Source of the DNA: Sambucus nigra
Taxonomy: Eukaryota > Streptophyta > Magnoliopsida > Dipsacales > Adoxaceae
DNA: 64,000 nucleotides
Direction: 5' to 3'
Assembly (NCBI GenBank): GCA_949130495.1
Contig: OX422216.1
Coordinates: forward strand, 366,196,605-366,260,604
The notes beneath the pieces are model-generated. The model searched no databases and had not been told where the DNA came from. It saw only the letters and a program-made list of their open reading frames with translations. Positions 1-11,889 of this stretch are shown here, in pieces (the stretch's first letter is position 1; every line of letters starts with the position of its first letter). Made by a program: the position numbers and the translations under genes.

Positions 1-1075
1 ATCTTAAATAATGGAAGGCTTTTTATGTAAGCCCATATGACTCGCCATGAACGCGATGTAGTTATGCTCAATGGGATGAATTACATTCCTCTTTTAACTC
101 ACTATCACTAAGGGTGGCATTGTACAACTTCAGATTCTTTCCCTCATTTCTTAGTCTAGTGGGACACTCACGAGAATAATTCCCAAAACCTTAGCATTCT
201 AAGCACTTATCCCGACCATCCCTATTATTCCTATCATGGTCGATAAAGTTATTAGGTTTATTATCATAACTATTGCCTTCTATAAGATTAATAAAGTTCT
301 TGAAATTCCTAGGAAACCTAGTTATCTCTTCATCATCAAGTTCACCATCATTATCGAAATCCGACACATCCACTTTTCAGGCTTTCAAAGTAATGTCCCT
401 TCTTTTTCGTTTCATCCTTTTTCTTCGGAGGACACACGTTCATCTCTTAAGTTTTAAGATCATCCACAAGTTATTGGACTCTCACAGTGTCAACACCTCC
501 TAGGGAATCTAGGACCATTACTCTGGCATTAAATCTTTTACGCAACAACCTTAAGACTTTTTGCTCAACTCTCGACTCGGGAATAGGCTTACCTAAGTTA
601 TATTAGGAATTAAAAATATCCAATAACCTAGCATAAAACTCCTTAAAATACTCATTCTTTAGCATCTTAATCATCTCAAAGTTAGTTGTTAGATTTTATA
701 ACCTTGAAACCCTAACAATAACGGTTGCCTCATGTGTGGATTTCAAAATATCCCAATCATCATTCGTTCTCTCGCAAGTCATAATTATTCTAAACTCTTT
801 GGAGGTCATAACATAAAAAATAGAGTTTACACCCATAGAATTAGAATAAATGGCATTATTTTCAGCCAATGTCCAAGAGTTGAACACTTTCGGAGATCCA
901 CCGTCAGTGGGAGGAGACCGTCCAAACTCAATTCAGAACCAAACATTTTCATCGATCGATTTTAAGAAAAATCGCATCTGCACCTTCCAATAGGGATAGT
1001 TTGTCCTATCAAATAATAGAGGCTAGGCAACGGAACTCCCCCCGATTAAAATCCATCTAAATCCTTAATGTGCAC
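1..1075 (-). pseudogene. Ty1/Copia gag remnant (element A)
   Basis: Read on the minus strand this is a broken Copia-type gag, which in the family forms the virus-like particle and binds element RNA. The N-terminal part (about 1010 down to 700) shows NYPYWKVQMRFFLKSIDENV, the usual start of the plant gag UBN2-type domain, followed by a TCERTNDDWDILKSTHE stretch. A zinc-knuckle region near 145-215 reads KCLEC, a stop, GFGNYSRECP, so the expected His is Asn and an in-frame stop lies inside the knuckle. It resembles the plus-strand gag of element B at 4164-6118 but in opposite orientation. Frames change several times and it runs off the window at base 1, so any pol would lie outside. Family call is confident; boundaries are approximate. 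Confidence 0.75.
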
Positions 1076-1110
1076 AAAAATAGAGATCTACACGATATCT
1101 TAGTGTAATT

Positions 1111-1122
1111 GCTCTAATACCA
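1111..1122 (-). other. primer-binding site of element A
   Basis: The minus strand reads TGGTATTAGAGC, one base from TGGTATCAGAGC, the plant initiator-Met tRNA complement used by most Copia elements. It lies three bases inside the LTR end (CTTTTTCA) and just before the gag remnant, which fixes the minus orientation. Confidence 0.75.
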
Positions 1123-1125
1123 GTT

Positions 1126-2993
1126 TGAAAAAGCTAGTGCCTTAGGGGTTGTATGAAAATATCACCAATTTTAATTTTCACAATTTTATAAACTTCGCAG
1201 CAATTTGAAAACCACAAAGGTTGTTTTAAAATAGTTGGCTAATTTTAGTCTTAGCCTAAGCATGCACCAAGGTAGGTGTAAGAAAGAATAAAATAAATAG
1301 TGAACGATAACACAAAGATGTACGAGAAAAACTCACAAAGGAAAAAATGCCAGATGACCTAATCACATAATTTCACTATGATATAGGTCTATATAGAAGA
1401 ACAAATTAGACTTGCTCATACACTTGACGCCTTCAAGCTTGATATGATTCTTCAGTCCTTGTCTCTTTCTTTGCTACCATTATTGGACACCTTCCAATAA
1501 CCACACAACACAGGAGCTTTCCCACTTCTTGGTATCCCATTGATTTTACTTGTCTCGTGACTAGTCCATCAGTTGCACAACACAAATGCGATATTAAACA
1601 CTGGAAATGCTCTTCGAAGAGTAAAAAAAACACTTTGATGCAACATAAATGAGATCTCAAAATAGACATATTGATGTATAATTTTTAGATCTCAAATATT
1701 GGTGTAAACTCGAGTTTGGGTTTCAAAAACTTGACCGTAAAAGATCACATAAACACAGAGAGCTTTTTGAAAGAGTTTGGGAATGTAAAAAGCATGAAAA
1801 AATCTCAAAGAAATTTGCTTCTCCATAATCCTATTTATAGGAGGTTTTCTAAAAATGAGATAAGGATGAAAAAGATTAATGAAAATATCGACTTTGAAAA
1901 TAGCTCAGCCTCGTTCGAATGCAGTTAGATGGCTCATTCGAATGAAGTGTCTAATCTCATTTGAACAAGCATCTAACAAAATATCCAATGATAAACAAGA
2001 GTAGTCATCATACCGGTCATTTAAAGTTTTGTTGAATCCTTGGTTCTAACGAGGTTAAACATCTCGTTCGAACACTTTGAAAATTTCCTAAAAAAAGTTT
2101 TAAAGAATTTTAGATAAGAAACACCCAAAACTAAATCCAAGGATCAAAGTGTTAACATGCTTGAGTAGATCTTAATTTTAAAATAAGCACCAATCGATTT
2201 TATAAAAACCTTTTCAAATGCCTTTAAAAACTCACAAAAGATGATATTAAGTGAATCCAGTGAAGAAACCTATATCTAAAACACTTAATCAAGTTTCTAG
2301 TCATTTAACAAGATTCAAACAAGATTTATGTGAGGTGTGTGATCAATTGTGTACATGCATAAACAAAAGATACACAAGTTACCATAAGACATTATTTATG
2401 TGGAAAAACCCCACCTAGGGGTAAGAAACCTCGAATCACTTCAATTCCCATTTCTCCTTCAAAATCAATTTTACAAAAGACAAGAAGGTACCTCTCACAC
2501 AATACCTATTATGTAATTACCTACGAACCTTTTAGCTATTTCCCATAGTCAATAAAAATCCATCACAAGCTCTATGAAATGAATGCACAAGTCCATTATC
2601 TTCCATGGAAATGTTCCACACTTCATTCCCTCCAATATAATGAAACGCCTCTAATTTGAGATCGCGGATTCATTGATCATAGAAATTTAAAAAATTGGCA
2701 AAGGTTAGTATATAGATCCGAATAAATCCACTCTTAATTCTCTCAAACTAATTTACATTAAACATAAATGAAAGCATTAAAAGTTTTTGGAAGAACAAGT
2801 GAAATTAGGAATAGAAGAAAGAAAGTAACTCTCAACTTTGAAAATCACTTAGAATGATGTTTCAATGGTGTAAAATGCAGATCCTTAGAAATGGGAGGGA
2901 AGTTGGCCTTTAAATAGGAAAATTTCAAAATCTGGGGCCATCGTGCGAACGGTTAGATCTGATAGTGCGCACGTTTTCGGGCAGTGTGGAATC
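1126..2993 (-). mobile_element. LTR-like DNA of element A
   Basis: No coding sequence is seen here. On the minus strand an LTR should end with CA at 1126-1127, next to the PBS. The far end was not found. A TATA-like CCTATTTAAAGG on the minus strand at 2905-2918 and TCGTTCGAA-type motifs at 1900-2060 suggest LTR promoter DNA. Element B sits at 2999, so the LTR may continue beyond it at 8693-9236. Several degraded copies may be mixed here. Confidence 0.4.
2905..2918 (-). promoter_or_regulatory. candidate LTR TATA box, minus strand
   Basis: The minus strand reads CCTATTTAAAGGCC, close to a plant TATA box, with a pyrimidine-rich leader downstream. It is assigned to the element A LTR by position only. 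Confidence 0.35.
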
Positions 2994-2998
2994 ATGGA
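2994..2998. repeat. target-site duplication of element B, left
   Basis: ATGGA directly before the 5' LTR; the same five bases follow the 3' LTR. Confidence 0.85.
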
Positions 2999-4042
2999 TG
3001 TAAGGATTTTTTTTGTTCGTTATCAATTGAGTATGTCGTATACCGCTACAACCATCGAAGAATTATTCAAGATCACTCAAGCATTAAGACAGATCCAAAT
3101 ATCAAGTTTTGTTCAACATTCAAGCCTCTGCAAATTTAACTTTGGTAAGGTTGTTTTCTAAGTCCTTAATAATTCACTTAGAGTTTTGGGATATTTTTTT
3201 ATCAAATATTTGTGTTGGAGCGAAGTTTTTAAGTTTTTCGACAAAAAATATTTTTCTAAGTGCTAAGGCGAATTTTTAAAAATAAAAAAAAAATATTTTC
3301 GTGCTAGCTCATTCGAGAGACACTGGCTTTCGTTCAAGCGATATGGTCATGTCGCACGAATCTCGTTCGAGCTACGCGTGTCTTCGTTCGAGCGAGAGCC
3401 TAGTTTCGTTCAAGAGACACACCGCCTTAGATATTCTATAAAGAGGTTTTTTCAACTTCATTTTTAATAAGAAGACCTGTGGTTTTAAACAGAAACGAAA
3501 CTGCTTTTGCAAAATTCTTTGTCTTCTCACTTTTAGGGATTTAATCCCTTTTGTTTTCAATTACTAAGATCCTAATATTTTGTGTGAATTATTTTGGAAC
3601 CCAAGAACAAAATTTTTTTATTGTTCATCTTTGTTGAGTGAATCTATACACCTAAAGACCGAGGTCATTGAGGTTTCCTGTGTGTGGAACTTTGTTGAAA
3701 TTGGATTGTGGTTTATGTGGGTCGCTGTGTGAAATCCATTGTTAACTCTAGGTTGCGTGTCTATGTAAGTTTACTGAGGTAAACTTATTACAGATTTCAT
3801 TGTGATTGTAAATTGCGATTTAATTCATAGTGAAATAAAAGGTTTTGCCCTTCGGGGATTTTTCCTGAAATTTGTGAGTTAACATATTTGTGTTTATGAT
3901 CATTTGACACTCACACACAAGTAGTTGCATGTTTAGGGGATAATTTTATTTGGCTTAAAATTGACTCTAATTAAAGAAGTTTGTAGTTGGAATTTGTGAG
4001 TTTATTTGAATCAGTATCACTCACAGCACATCACTTTTTTCA
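2999..4042 (+). repeat. 5' LTR of element B
   Basis: This 1044-bp LTR begins TGTAAGGA and ends TTTTTTCA. It matches 7635-8687 along its length. It carries five TTCGTTCGAG-like motifs at about 3310-3415 just upstream of a TATA box at 3437. Confidence 0.9.
3437..3446 (+). promoter_or_regulatory. TATA box in 5' LTR of element B
   Basis: TATAAAGAGG lies at the same place in the LTR as TATAAAAAGG in the 3' LTR copy (8083-8092). It probably marks the U3/R promoter. Confidence 0.6.
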
Positions 4043-4045
4043 AAT

Positions 4046-4057
4046 TGGTATCAAAAC
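4046..4057 (+). other. degenerate first PBS of element B
   Basis: TGGTATCAAAAC lies three bases after the LTR end, the normal place for a PBS, but differs at two positions from the Met-tRNA complement. Confidence 0.55.
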
Positions 4058-4088
4058 TTTTGAAAGCGATGGTTTACCATTCTCAAAT

Positions 4089-4100
4089 TGGTATCAGAGC
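4089..4100 (+). other. perfect Met-tRNA PBS of element B
   Basis: TGGTATCAGAGC matches the plant initiator-Met tRNA complement exactly. It lies 46 bases beyond the LTR end, in a short repeat of the first PBS context (CAAATTGGTATCA). Confidence 0.75.
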
Positions 4101-4163
4101 AAGTTACTTCGAGTATTCCTATTTTTTAGCAAAATTGTGTGATATTGATTTTTCTTTAAAAAT

Positions 4164-6118
4164 ATGAATTTTATAAATTATCGTAATGTTTCTGAATGAA
4201 AACTTATATAATCGGTTGCCATTTTTTTACGGGTTTAATTATGCTTACTGGAAAGCCTGCATGAGATATCATTTAAAAGCAATCAATGAGAGTGTTTCAT
4301 TAATTTGTGAAAGAGGCTGGACTCCTCCGACTATCACAACGAATAATGTCACGAATTTAAAATCTATGTCAGACAGGACTGAGGATGAGTTTAGGCGGAG
4401 CACTTTTAATTCACGTGGGCTTAGTGCAGTTTTCGAACACGTTACCCCCGACGAGTTCTAACGTATTATGATGTTCACCACGTCTAAAGAAGCGTGGGAT
4501 GCTTTACAACTCACCCACGAATGCACTAATGCGGTCAAAGGGTCTAAAATTCAAATTTTAACTACTCAATTTGAAACGATTACTATGTTTGAGACTGAGT
4601 GTTTTGATGACTTATTTTTGCACGTTTGTCTCACAATTTTAACATTAGTTTTAATCTTGGTGAGCCTATACCTGATGCACGAGTGGTTAAAAAGATTTTA
4701 AGATTGCTACCAAAATGTTTTATCCCTTAAAGTGACTGTTTTAAATACCTTGAGAAATTTGAATCGTCTGAAATTAGAAGAGTTGGTTGGAGACGTCCAG
4801 ACATATGAGTTGACACTGGCAAGCCTAAGGATAGAGGGATAACACTTAAATCAAATATAAAAGGAAAAAGAAAGTGAGTTTTTGTGAGTTCGAGTCTGAG
4901 GACGAGTCTGATTTTGATATGGCCATGCTTGAAAAGAATTTAAAAAGTTTCTCAAGTTTTCAAAACAAAATTCTTCCAATAAAAAGTTTTTTGAGAAAAA
5001 GAAAGACAAGGCCAAAGAAAGTGGTGAGAAAGAGAAAGAGGGTGAGGGAGATATAGAAAAAGTACATGTTTTGGGTTTGAGGGCAAAGGGCATAAGTCGT
5101 TCGAGTGTCCCACTAGACTTAGGAGAGAGGGCAAGAAAGTGGCTATGCTAGTCACCCTTAGTGATAGTGATGATGATGTTAAATATTCTGAGGATGAGTC
5201 TTCACAAGGAAATTTTGTTGATTTTTCTGCTAGTCACGTGATCACACTCAGTTTATCCCATGAAGATGAGGATACTTGTGCACGTGAGACCCCCGAGGAT
5301 GATTTGAGTGTTTCTAGCGAGTCTGAGAGTAAGTGCACTGCTGTGGGTGATAATGAGCCCCATATCACATTTAGGGATTTGTACGTCGTGAATTTAAAGA
5401 CTAAAACATTGAATAAGGATTTAATAATTAGGTTACAAGATTCGGAGACAGAGTTAGAGAGTTCGATGTAGTTGAGAAAAAGCGAGTCAACTCGAGAAGG
5501 TGAAGGTTTCGTTGAGTGAACAGTTGATAGCTTTAGGCCAGGAAAAGAGTGATTGACCAACATGGTGTCTAGTCTAATAACACATGCATTCCAACTCGAG
5601 AGTGATCTCGAACATGTCCGAGAGGTTAAAGTCACTATACAGAACACATCTAAGAAGGAAGCAAAGATGGTTCTCAATCCCATTTTGGGTAGAGGTGAGA
5701 GTTTAGGAATAAGTCATGATGGTGCTTCCACATCACATGTTACACCCGAGCCAGTTCCCTCTTTAGTGTTTGATTCACATGTCTCTTAACCCAACCCACC
5801 TAGGTGTCCCATACTTGATATAAGAGCGCGTAGGAGATGCTTTGAGAGAGGTGTACCTAGGCCTATTTATGTTTTTACACATTACAAGAAGAGAGGATAA
5901 CTTAGAGAGTTTTGTTTTAAGTTGGGTCCCATGTCACGTTTTTCTACTACACATGTTAACACACACGCACCCACACCTGACGCTCCGAATGATTAAATAA
6001 GAGAGTTTGCATATATTAAGGAGCAGGTAAAGTTTTTAGTCAAGTTTTCACATGATTTGATGGAGGTTTTTCATAGGATGTCACCACCTTTGGAAAACGC
6101 CACCGCACCTAACGTTTG
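4164..6118 (+). pseudogene. Copia gag remnant (element B)
   Basis: Several frames together read as a long plant Copia gag. From about 4190 an N-terminal segment with FYGFNYAYWKACMRYHLKAI and ERGWTPPT is the gag UBN2-type domain, followed by TSKEAWDALQLTHE at 4480-4520. A zinc knuckle at about 5065-5110 reads CFGFEGKGHKSFECP, so the second Cys is Phe. An acidic LSDSDDD stretch follows. Further on (5800-6118) is a second degenerate knuckle-like segment (YKKRG, stop, LREFCFKL) and a final helical stretch ending at 6118. At least four frameshifts and many stops are present. In the family gag packages element RNA; this copy cannot make a full product. No protease or RT follows it. Confidence 0.75.
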
Positions 6119-7634
6119 AGGTTTTGACTTTATTGCTAGCATAGGTTATTTTGCATGTTTATATGTTTTGCCTATTGCTGGTATGTATTTTTTGTATTAG
6201 ATATTTCATTTTTGAAAATTTTTGAAATAGACAAAAAAAAATTATTTTGATAAAATTTTTGAAAAAGACAAAAAGAGTTTTGTATATTGTTTTGCACCAT
6301 ATATAAATGGACATTTAGGATGAACGAGTCACAATTTTATTCCATATCCACGTGAAGATTTGATAGTGTTTTGATATGCATCATCATTTCATTCTTGTGC
6401 TTTACAATGTTTGGAGTCATTAAGATGTAATTAGTTGTTACTACCTACAGGTTTGACTCATAAGTTCCTTTAATTCACACTTGCACGAATTTGTTTTATT
6501 ATTGTACTTGTTTATCACATATTGTTCGGAGTATTGTCATCTCAATTCTGTCTTTAAAACAAACCATATGTGATAAAACCTGACAATGAAAGTAGTGCAT
6601 ATAAAAACCGTTTAACGTGAGGAATTTAATTGCAACAAAATATGATGAGCGAATCATGGGAAAGGGCTGTGAGAGTATAAAATTTACTCGTCATGAAAGC
6701 CATTGTTTCAAAGAGCCTAAAAAATTTAAAGGCAACAAAAGATAAATATGTCAAAAACGTTTTGGGGCCACCTCAAAAGAAAAATATAATGATTATTATT
6801 TGTGAGGGAGTTTGGATGAAAAGAAATGAAAAACGGGTTTGCACGTCCTGACAGCATCTTCAAAAAGCATTCACAATTTTTAGACTCTATTTGTGTGGGA
6901 ATCATTCTTGACTTTGATGTGTTGATGGATTGAGTCGATGTCATTTAAATTCAACACTTTCGACACCTAAGGACGATTTTGAGATTCATTCGATAGGAGT
7001 ACACGTATACATCGTGCACATATGTTATGTTTGCTCGCATTCATTTGCCTATTGAATATGTTCACACCCATGCATTCCATATCCTTGATTCGGTTGTCTT
7101 AAAGTAAATTCACGGTGTGTGATTTTTGAAAAAGTTTTTTGCATTTTTTGTTTGAAAAATCAAAAAATCAAAAATAGTTTGTGGAATCTTTTGAGTTACT
7201 CTTTGCACGGGCGTAGTTTGATTCACATTTGCTATGCATTTTTGTCGTGACAACACCATGCTTTTTTTTTGTTAATTCATTTCCTTGTCTATTTCGATCA
7301 AATAAAAAGGGGAAGAACGAATTATGAGGAGTTTTTGCATTATGGGGGAGATTTGATTATTAATTGATTTATTCTTATATCATTTCAAACTCGATGCGTC
7401 ACGAAGGTATTTGATTTGTATCATGTGTGTAGATACAAAATTGAATATCATTATGTTGCACACCCTGATGAGAAAAGCGTAAAGAGTTGAAGTTGAATAT
7501 CTTGAAGTATTGGACTTGCATGTTTAGTACCTTTTTAGTTTTGTGTTCATGGAAGGGTATTATATTTTTATAGGCATTATGTTTTGATAATTCTAATGTT
7601 TTATTTCATATCGGCATAAACATAGGGGAAGATT
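6119..7634 (+). other. non-coding internal tail of element B
   Basis: About 1.5 kb between gag and the 3' LTR with no recognisable pol domain on either strand. A purine tract AGGGGAAGA at 7624-7632 just before the 3' LTR is the probable polypurine tract for plus-strand priming. Confidence 0.65.
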
Positions 7635-8687
7635 TGTAAGGACATTATTTTTATTGTCCGTTATCAATGAGTATGTTGTACACTGCTATAACCATCGAAG
7701 AATTATTCAATATCATTCAAGCATCAAGAAGGATATGAATATCAAGTTTTCTTCAACATTCAAGCCTCCACAAATTTAACTTTGGCAAGGTTGTGTTAGA
7801 AGTCCTTAATAATTCACTTAGAGTGCTGGATATTTTTCATCAAATATTTTCTAAGTGTTAAAGCGGAGTTTTTAAGTTTTTTGTCAAAAAATATTTTTCT
7901 AAGTGCTAAGGAGAATTGTCAAAAATAACAAGTAAATTTATTTTCGCGCTAGCTCATTCGAGTGACACTGGCTATCGTTCAAGCGACAGAGCCATGTTGA
8001 GCGAAGCTCGTTCGAATGATGCGTGTCTCCGTTCCAGCAAGAGCCCTATTTCGTTCGAGTGACGCACCGCCTTAGATTTTTTTATAAAAAGGCTTTTCCA
8101 TCTTTGTTGTTAATAAGAAGACCTGCAATTTTAAACAAAGACGAAACTGCTTTTTCAGAATTCTTTGTCTTCTCACTTTTAGGGCTTTAATCTCATTTGT
8201 TTTCAAATCACAAGATCCCAATAGTTTGTGTGAATTGTTTTCGAAACGAAGAACAAAACTTTGTTATTTTTCATCTTTGTGGAGTGCGTCTCTACACCTG
8301 AAGACTGAGGTCATTGAGGTTCCCTGCATATGAATATTTGCTAAAGATTGGACTGCGACTCATGTGGGTCACTGCGTGAAATCCATTCCTAACTCTAGGT
8401 TGCGTGTCTATGTAGGTTTGCTAAGGTAAACTTATTGCAGATTTCATTGGGATTGTAAATTATGATTTAATTCATAGTGAAATAAAAGGTTTTGCCCTTC
8501 GAAGATTTTTCCTGAAATTTGTGAGTTAGCATTTTGTGTTTATGATGGTCTGACACTCGCACACAAGTAGTTGAATGTTTAGGGCTGGTTTTATTGGGTT
8601 TAAAATTGACTCTAATTAAATAAGTTTGTAATTGGAATTTGCGAGTTTATTTGAATCAGTATTGCACACGGCACATCACTTTTTTTA
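7635..8687 (+). repeat. 3' LTR of element B
   Basis: This 1053-bp copy of 2999-4042 starts TGTAAGGA and ends TTTTTTTA (CA changed to TA). It is followed by the TSD ATGGA. Substitutions and small indels against the 5' LTR are frequent. Confidence 0.9.
8083..8092 (+). promoter_or_regulatory. TATA box in 3' LTR of element B
   Basis: TATAAAAAGG at the position matching 3437-3446 in the 5' LTR, again directly downstream of the TCGTTCGAG-like motifs. Confidence 0.55.
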
Positions 8688-8692
8688 ATGGA
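8688..8692. repeat. target-site duplication of element B, right
   Basis: ATGGA, identical to 2994-2998. Confidence 0.85.
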
Positions 8693-9236
8693 CAAGGTCG
8701 TGGGCAAGGGATAATATTATAGCGATGTGAATGCAACCGTACACATGGGCTCAATGCTGAGTCGTGTGAACGGTTAAAGTAAAAAATCAATTTTCATAAC
8801 TGTTGAAAGAACATAACCAGTTCCCAAAAAAATTTTAAAAATATTTTAAAACCTCTGAGACTTTTTTTCAAATCACTTATTCAACATTTTCAATATCCTC
8901 AAACATTTAAGTCAATAGTGCAACACTTTATAAAAAAATCGTGCACATGTATGTTTAGCCTTGTACAATTCACGATCATATAAATGTATGAAAATGGAAG
9001 ACTTCAATGAGAAACGTTCATTATCTTTAATATTTAAGGTTTATATAAGTCTAACCTAGACAAATGAATGCACCTCATTCATAACGAATGAAGTATATGG
9101 GACTTGATGGATTCAATGACTCAAATGTTTTGTCAAGTAAATTAAGCCAACTTGTACAATAGTACAAAATAACATTTTTATTCTTCATGGTAAAACTCTC
9201 CTTCTCACACTTCTTAAGCTTAACATAAAGATTGCC
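8693..9236. other. unassigned DNA between elements B and C
   Basis: AT-rich, without coding sequence. It is the continuation of the DNA interrupted by element B, probably part of the element A LTR, but I could not align it to anything else in the window. Confidence 0.3.
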
Positions 9237-9241
9237 ATTTA
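9237..9241. repeat. target-site duplication of element C, left
   Basis: ATTTA directly before TGTAACAACCC; the same five bases follow at 28335-28339. Confidence 0.85.
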
Positions 9242-11877
9242 TGTAACAACCCATATATTATTCCATAAGGGCTGATTAGGTCCAAATAACAAGATATATG
9301 CGGACCTTTAAAATTAAAATCCCATTTTCATCATGTGACATAAATATGAGATATTTAAAAAACTTTCCAACAACAAACTGAATTGAGATATTAAATGTTT
9401 AAAGATCCATCCACTCCAATAGAATACATCACCATAATGAAATAATCTATAATAATGACATCATGACTGTCTCGAAATAAAAATGTAGACAACTTTGGAG
9501 TCCAAGGATCGACCAAATCTAAATAACCATCGTATAAAAATATTTGAATGTAAATATAGACTAAAGCATGAAATTAAAATCTAGTTGGACTCCTGCTACT
9601 CCAAATTCATGCAACTTTGCAATAACCTAGAAACGTTAGTGCACAGTAATCAATAAGAGTGCACTACAAGAATACCGGGTACATTTCTCAAATAGTGTTA
9701 CATGAACCCAAACATATATTCTAGATGAAATAAATATCAAAATGAAGTATTTCAAATAGCAATAGGAATTTTAATTAATAATAAATAAATAAACTTTGCA
9801 ACTTTCCACTTTCATATCTCATTAACACTAGTTATCTTTAAATTACCAATTATCTAATTTCTACACCACTATAGTCAATCAGTCTCCGATACGACCCTCA
9901 CATGCCATGGTGTGACACACGTATCATTAGACCTATACTATCCACTACATCACTATAGAAAAATATCCCTAAATGTCACCCTTCACATACCGTGATGTAT
10001 ATACATAGCTAATCTCGTCACTATAGCCGATTAGACTAGGTCCCGCACATACTATGGTAGCCATCCAATATTTGAATCCTCACATACCATGATGTAGACA
10101 TAAACCGTTACTATATCTAGACAACATAGGTACCTCACATACTATGGTATCCAGTCAACGTTGACACTTCACATACCCTAACGCTCTAGCGAAAACCATT
10201 AAGGTAGCCAGACACAGTAGGTTATGAACATACTATGTAACCAATAAATGTTACACTCCCGACATACAATGACACCCCTACAATCATCAATCTCTAATAC
10301 CCATCTTATCTAAGGTATTAGTCTCAAATTGACGTATCATCGTATCACCATATTACTCATCACTTTTTCTTGCCAAAATCACTCGGAGCATAATAAACCA
10401 ACCATACCTAGTCCCATATCTAGAGATCATAAAAATCTTAAGTATTACCTAGTCCATACTTAAGAAATACCAAACCTAAGAATAACATGCTCTATAATCC
10501 CATATTTAAAGAACAATTACCAACTAAAGTCTACTTACGAATGAAGTACCCAAACACCCACGTAGCTAACCAAATCATAAATTTATATACCCCATATGAT
10601 AACTTCCAACAATATTAACATTTAATTAGTTTAAGAAAACCATCCTTTAACACTCTATGTCAATATCATCACCTTTTTTATTTCATATTTGTTTATGCCA
10701 AATATATGTGAGTTACATCAATTTCGTAATTCGATTTACAAGTCCAAGTTCGTATTTAAACAAGTTACATAAATCCATTATTCAATATCATAGTAAAATT
10801 TAGCAATTTACTGTATATGATAATTTTAGCATACAAACTAACAATTCTAAATAGCACGTTCCAATCTTTAACCATTGTTTATCAATTTATAATTCCATAA
10901 CTATTATCGTATTTTAGTTTTAAAATTTATTTATCACATTTCATAATGTTTCCAATTTCAACATCACCCACGAAATCCCTCAACATAGTCAAATTCCCGA
11001 AACATGCAATATCACAAGTATTAAGTCAATATTTCATTTGTTCATAAAAATTGAATTACAATTAGGTTTCACTTACTCTATTAGGTTCCTAATAAAATTA
11101 CAAAAAATACTCATGATTATCTTTCAGACGACATTTAATCCAAATTGAATTAAAGGATAAAAGTAGAGATATTCTTATCATATGCGAGTAATCTGAAAAA
11201 TTTTGACTTGAACAACTATTTCTTTCTCTAAAAATCTTCAATTTATCTTCTTCGAGTTTCTTCAAAATCCAAGTGTAAAGATCCCAAAATAAGGTTTAAA
11301 CGTGTTTTAATGGATATTTATGAGGTTAAGGATGGACGTGATGGGTTTTGTAACTTTTGGTTTGTGAAAATAAAATCAAAGTATGATAGCATTAGTCAAA
11401 GGTTTATATTTATAGAAAATAAATAACAATCCCCGCAATTGATCAGCGAAGGGTCTGCGGCCCTAAAGGCTGTGGTTACACCCTCTTACGACCATGGCCG
11501 CGGGTCAAAATTGTGTCCAACTCTCTCTTTTCTCTCTCCTCAAAATTTGAATAAAATTTAATTACTATATTTTCTTATCATAAAGGACCGGTCACACTTA
11601 CAAAATTATAATTTGTGATTAACTTTTCTTAAAGACCTAACTTGGAGTCCAAGAAAGCTTAGTTGACTTAAAATTCCCAACGGTTTCCATTCAAACACCA
11701 AAATACCACTTATTTTCCTAAATGTTTATTTTATTAATTTAATTTGCCAAAAATTCACCAAATTCATTTATCTTAAATCTTTTCTCATTTAATTCAAATT
11801 CAAGCATTAAACATTATTTTAAGTAATTAACCCACTTAATTAACAAACTTCAGCACTAAAAAATACAGGCTATTACA
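9242..11877 (-). repeat. 3' LTR of element C
   Basis: On the minus strand it begins TGTAATAGCC and ends GGGTTGTTACA. It matches 13432-15289 plus 27554-28334 with many differences. It contains a degenerate tandem repeat at about 9890-10320. Confidence 0.85.
9890..10320. repeat. degenerate CACATAC tandem repeat in LTR of element C
   Basis: About eight units beginning CACATACCATGATGTA or CACATACTATGGTAGCC alternate, separated by phrases such as CACTATAGCCAGACAAC. The same array is present in the other LTR at 14100-14490. Confidence 0.65.
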
Positions 11878-11889
11878 GCCTTTCCTCTA
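11878..11889 (-). other. polypurine tract of element C
   Basis: The minus strand reads AGAGGAAAGGC immediately before the 3' LTR start TGTAATAGCC. Confidence 0.6.

Larger units (their letters stand above)
2999..8687 (+). mobile_element. element B, gag-only Copia-type retrotransposon
   Basis: A complete LTR-to-LTR element of about 5.7 kb. The 5' LTR is 2999-4042 and the 3' LTR 7635-8687, flanked by a 5-bp duplication ATGGA. The 5' LTR starts TG and ends CA; the 3' LTR end reads TA where CA is expected. A Met-tRNA PBS follows the 5' LTR and a purine tract precedes the 3' LTR. The internal 3.6 kb holds a gag remnant but no protease, integrase, RT or RNase H that I can find, so it is non-autonomous, like described plant LTR elements that keep only gag. 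The LTRs are visibly more diverged than those of element D, so this is an older insertion. Confidence 0.85.

Noticed and set aside
5234..5683. 149-codon minus-strand open frame
   Set aside because: Antisense shadow of the gag remnant of element B; no motif of its own.
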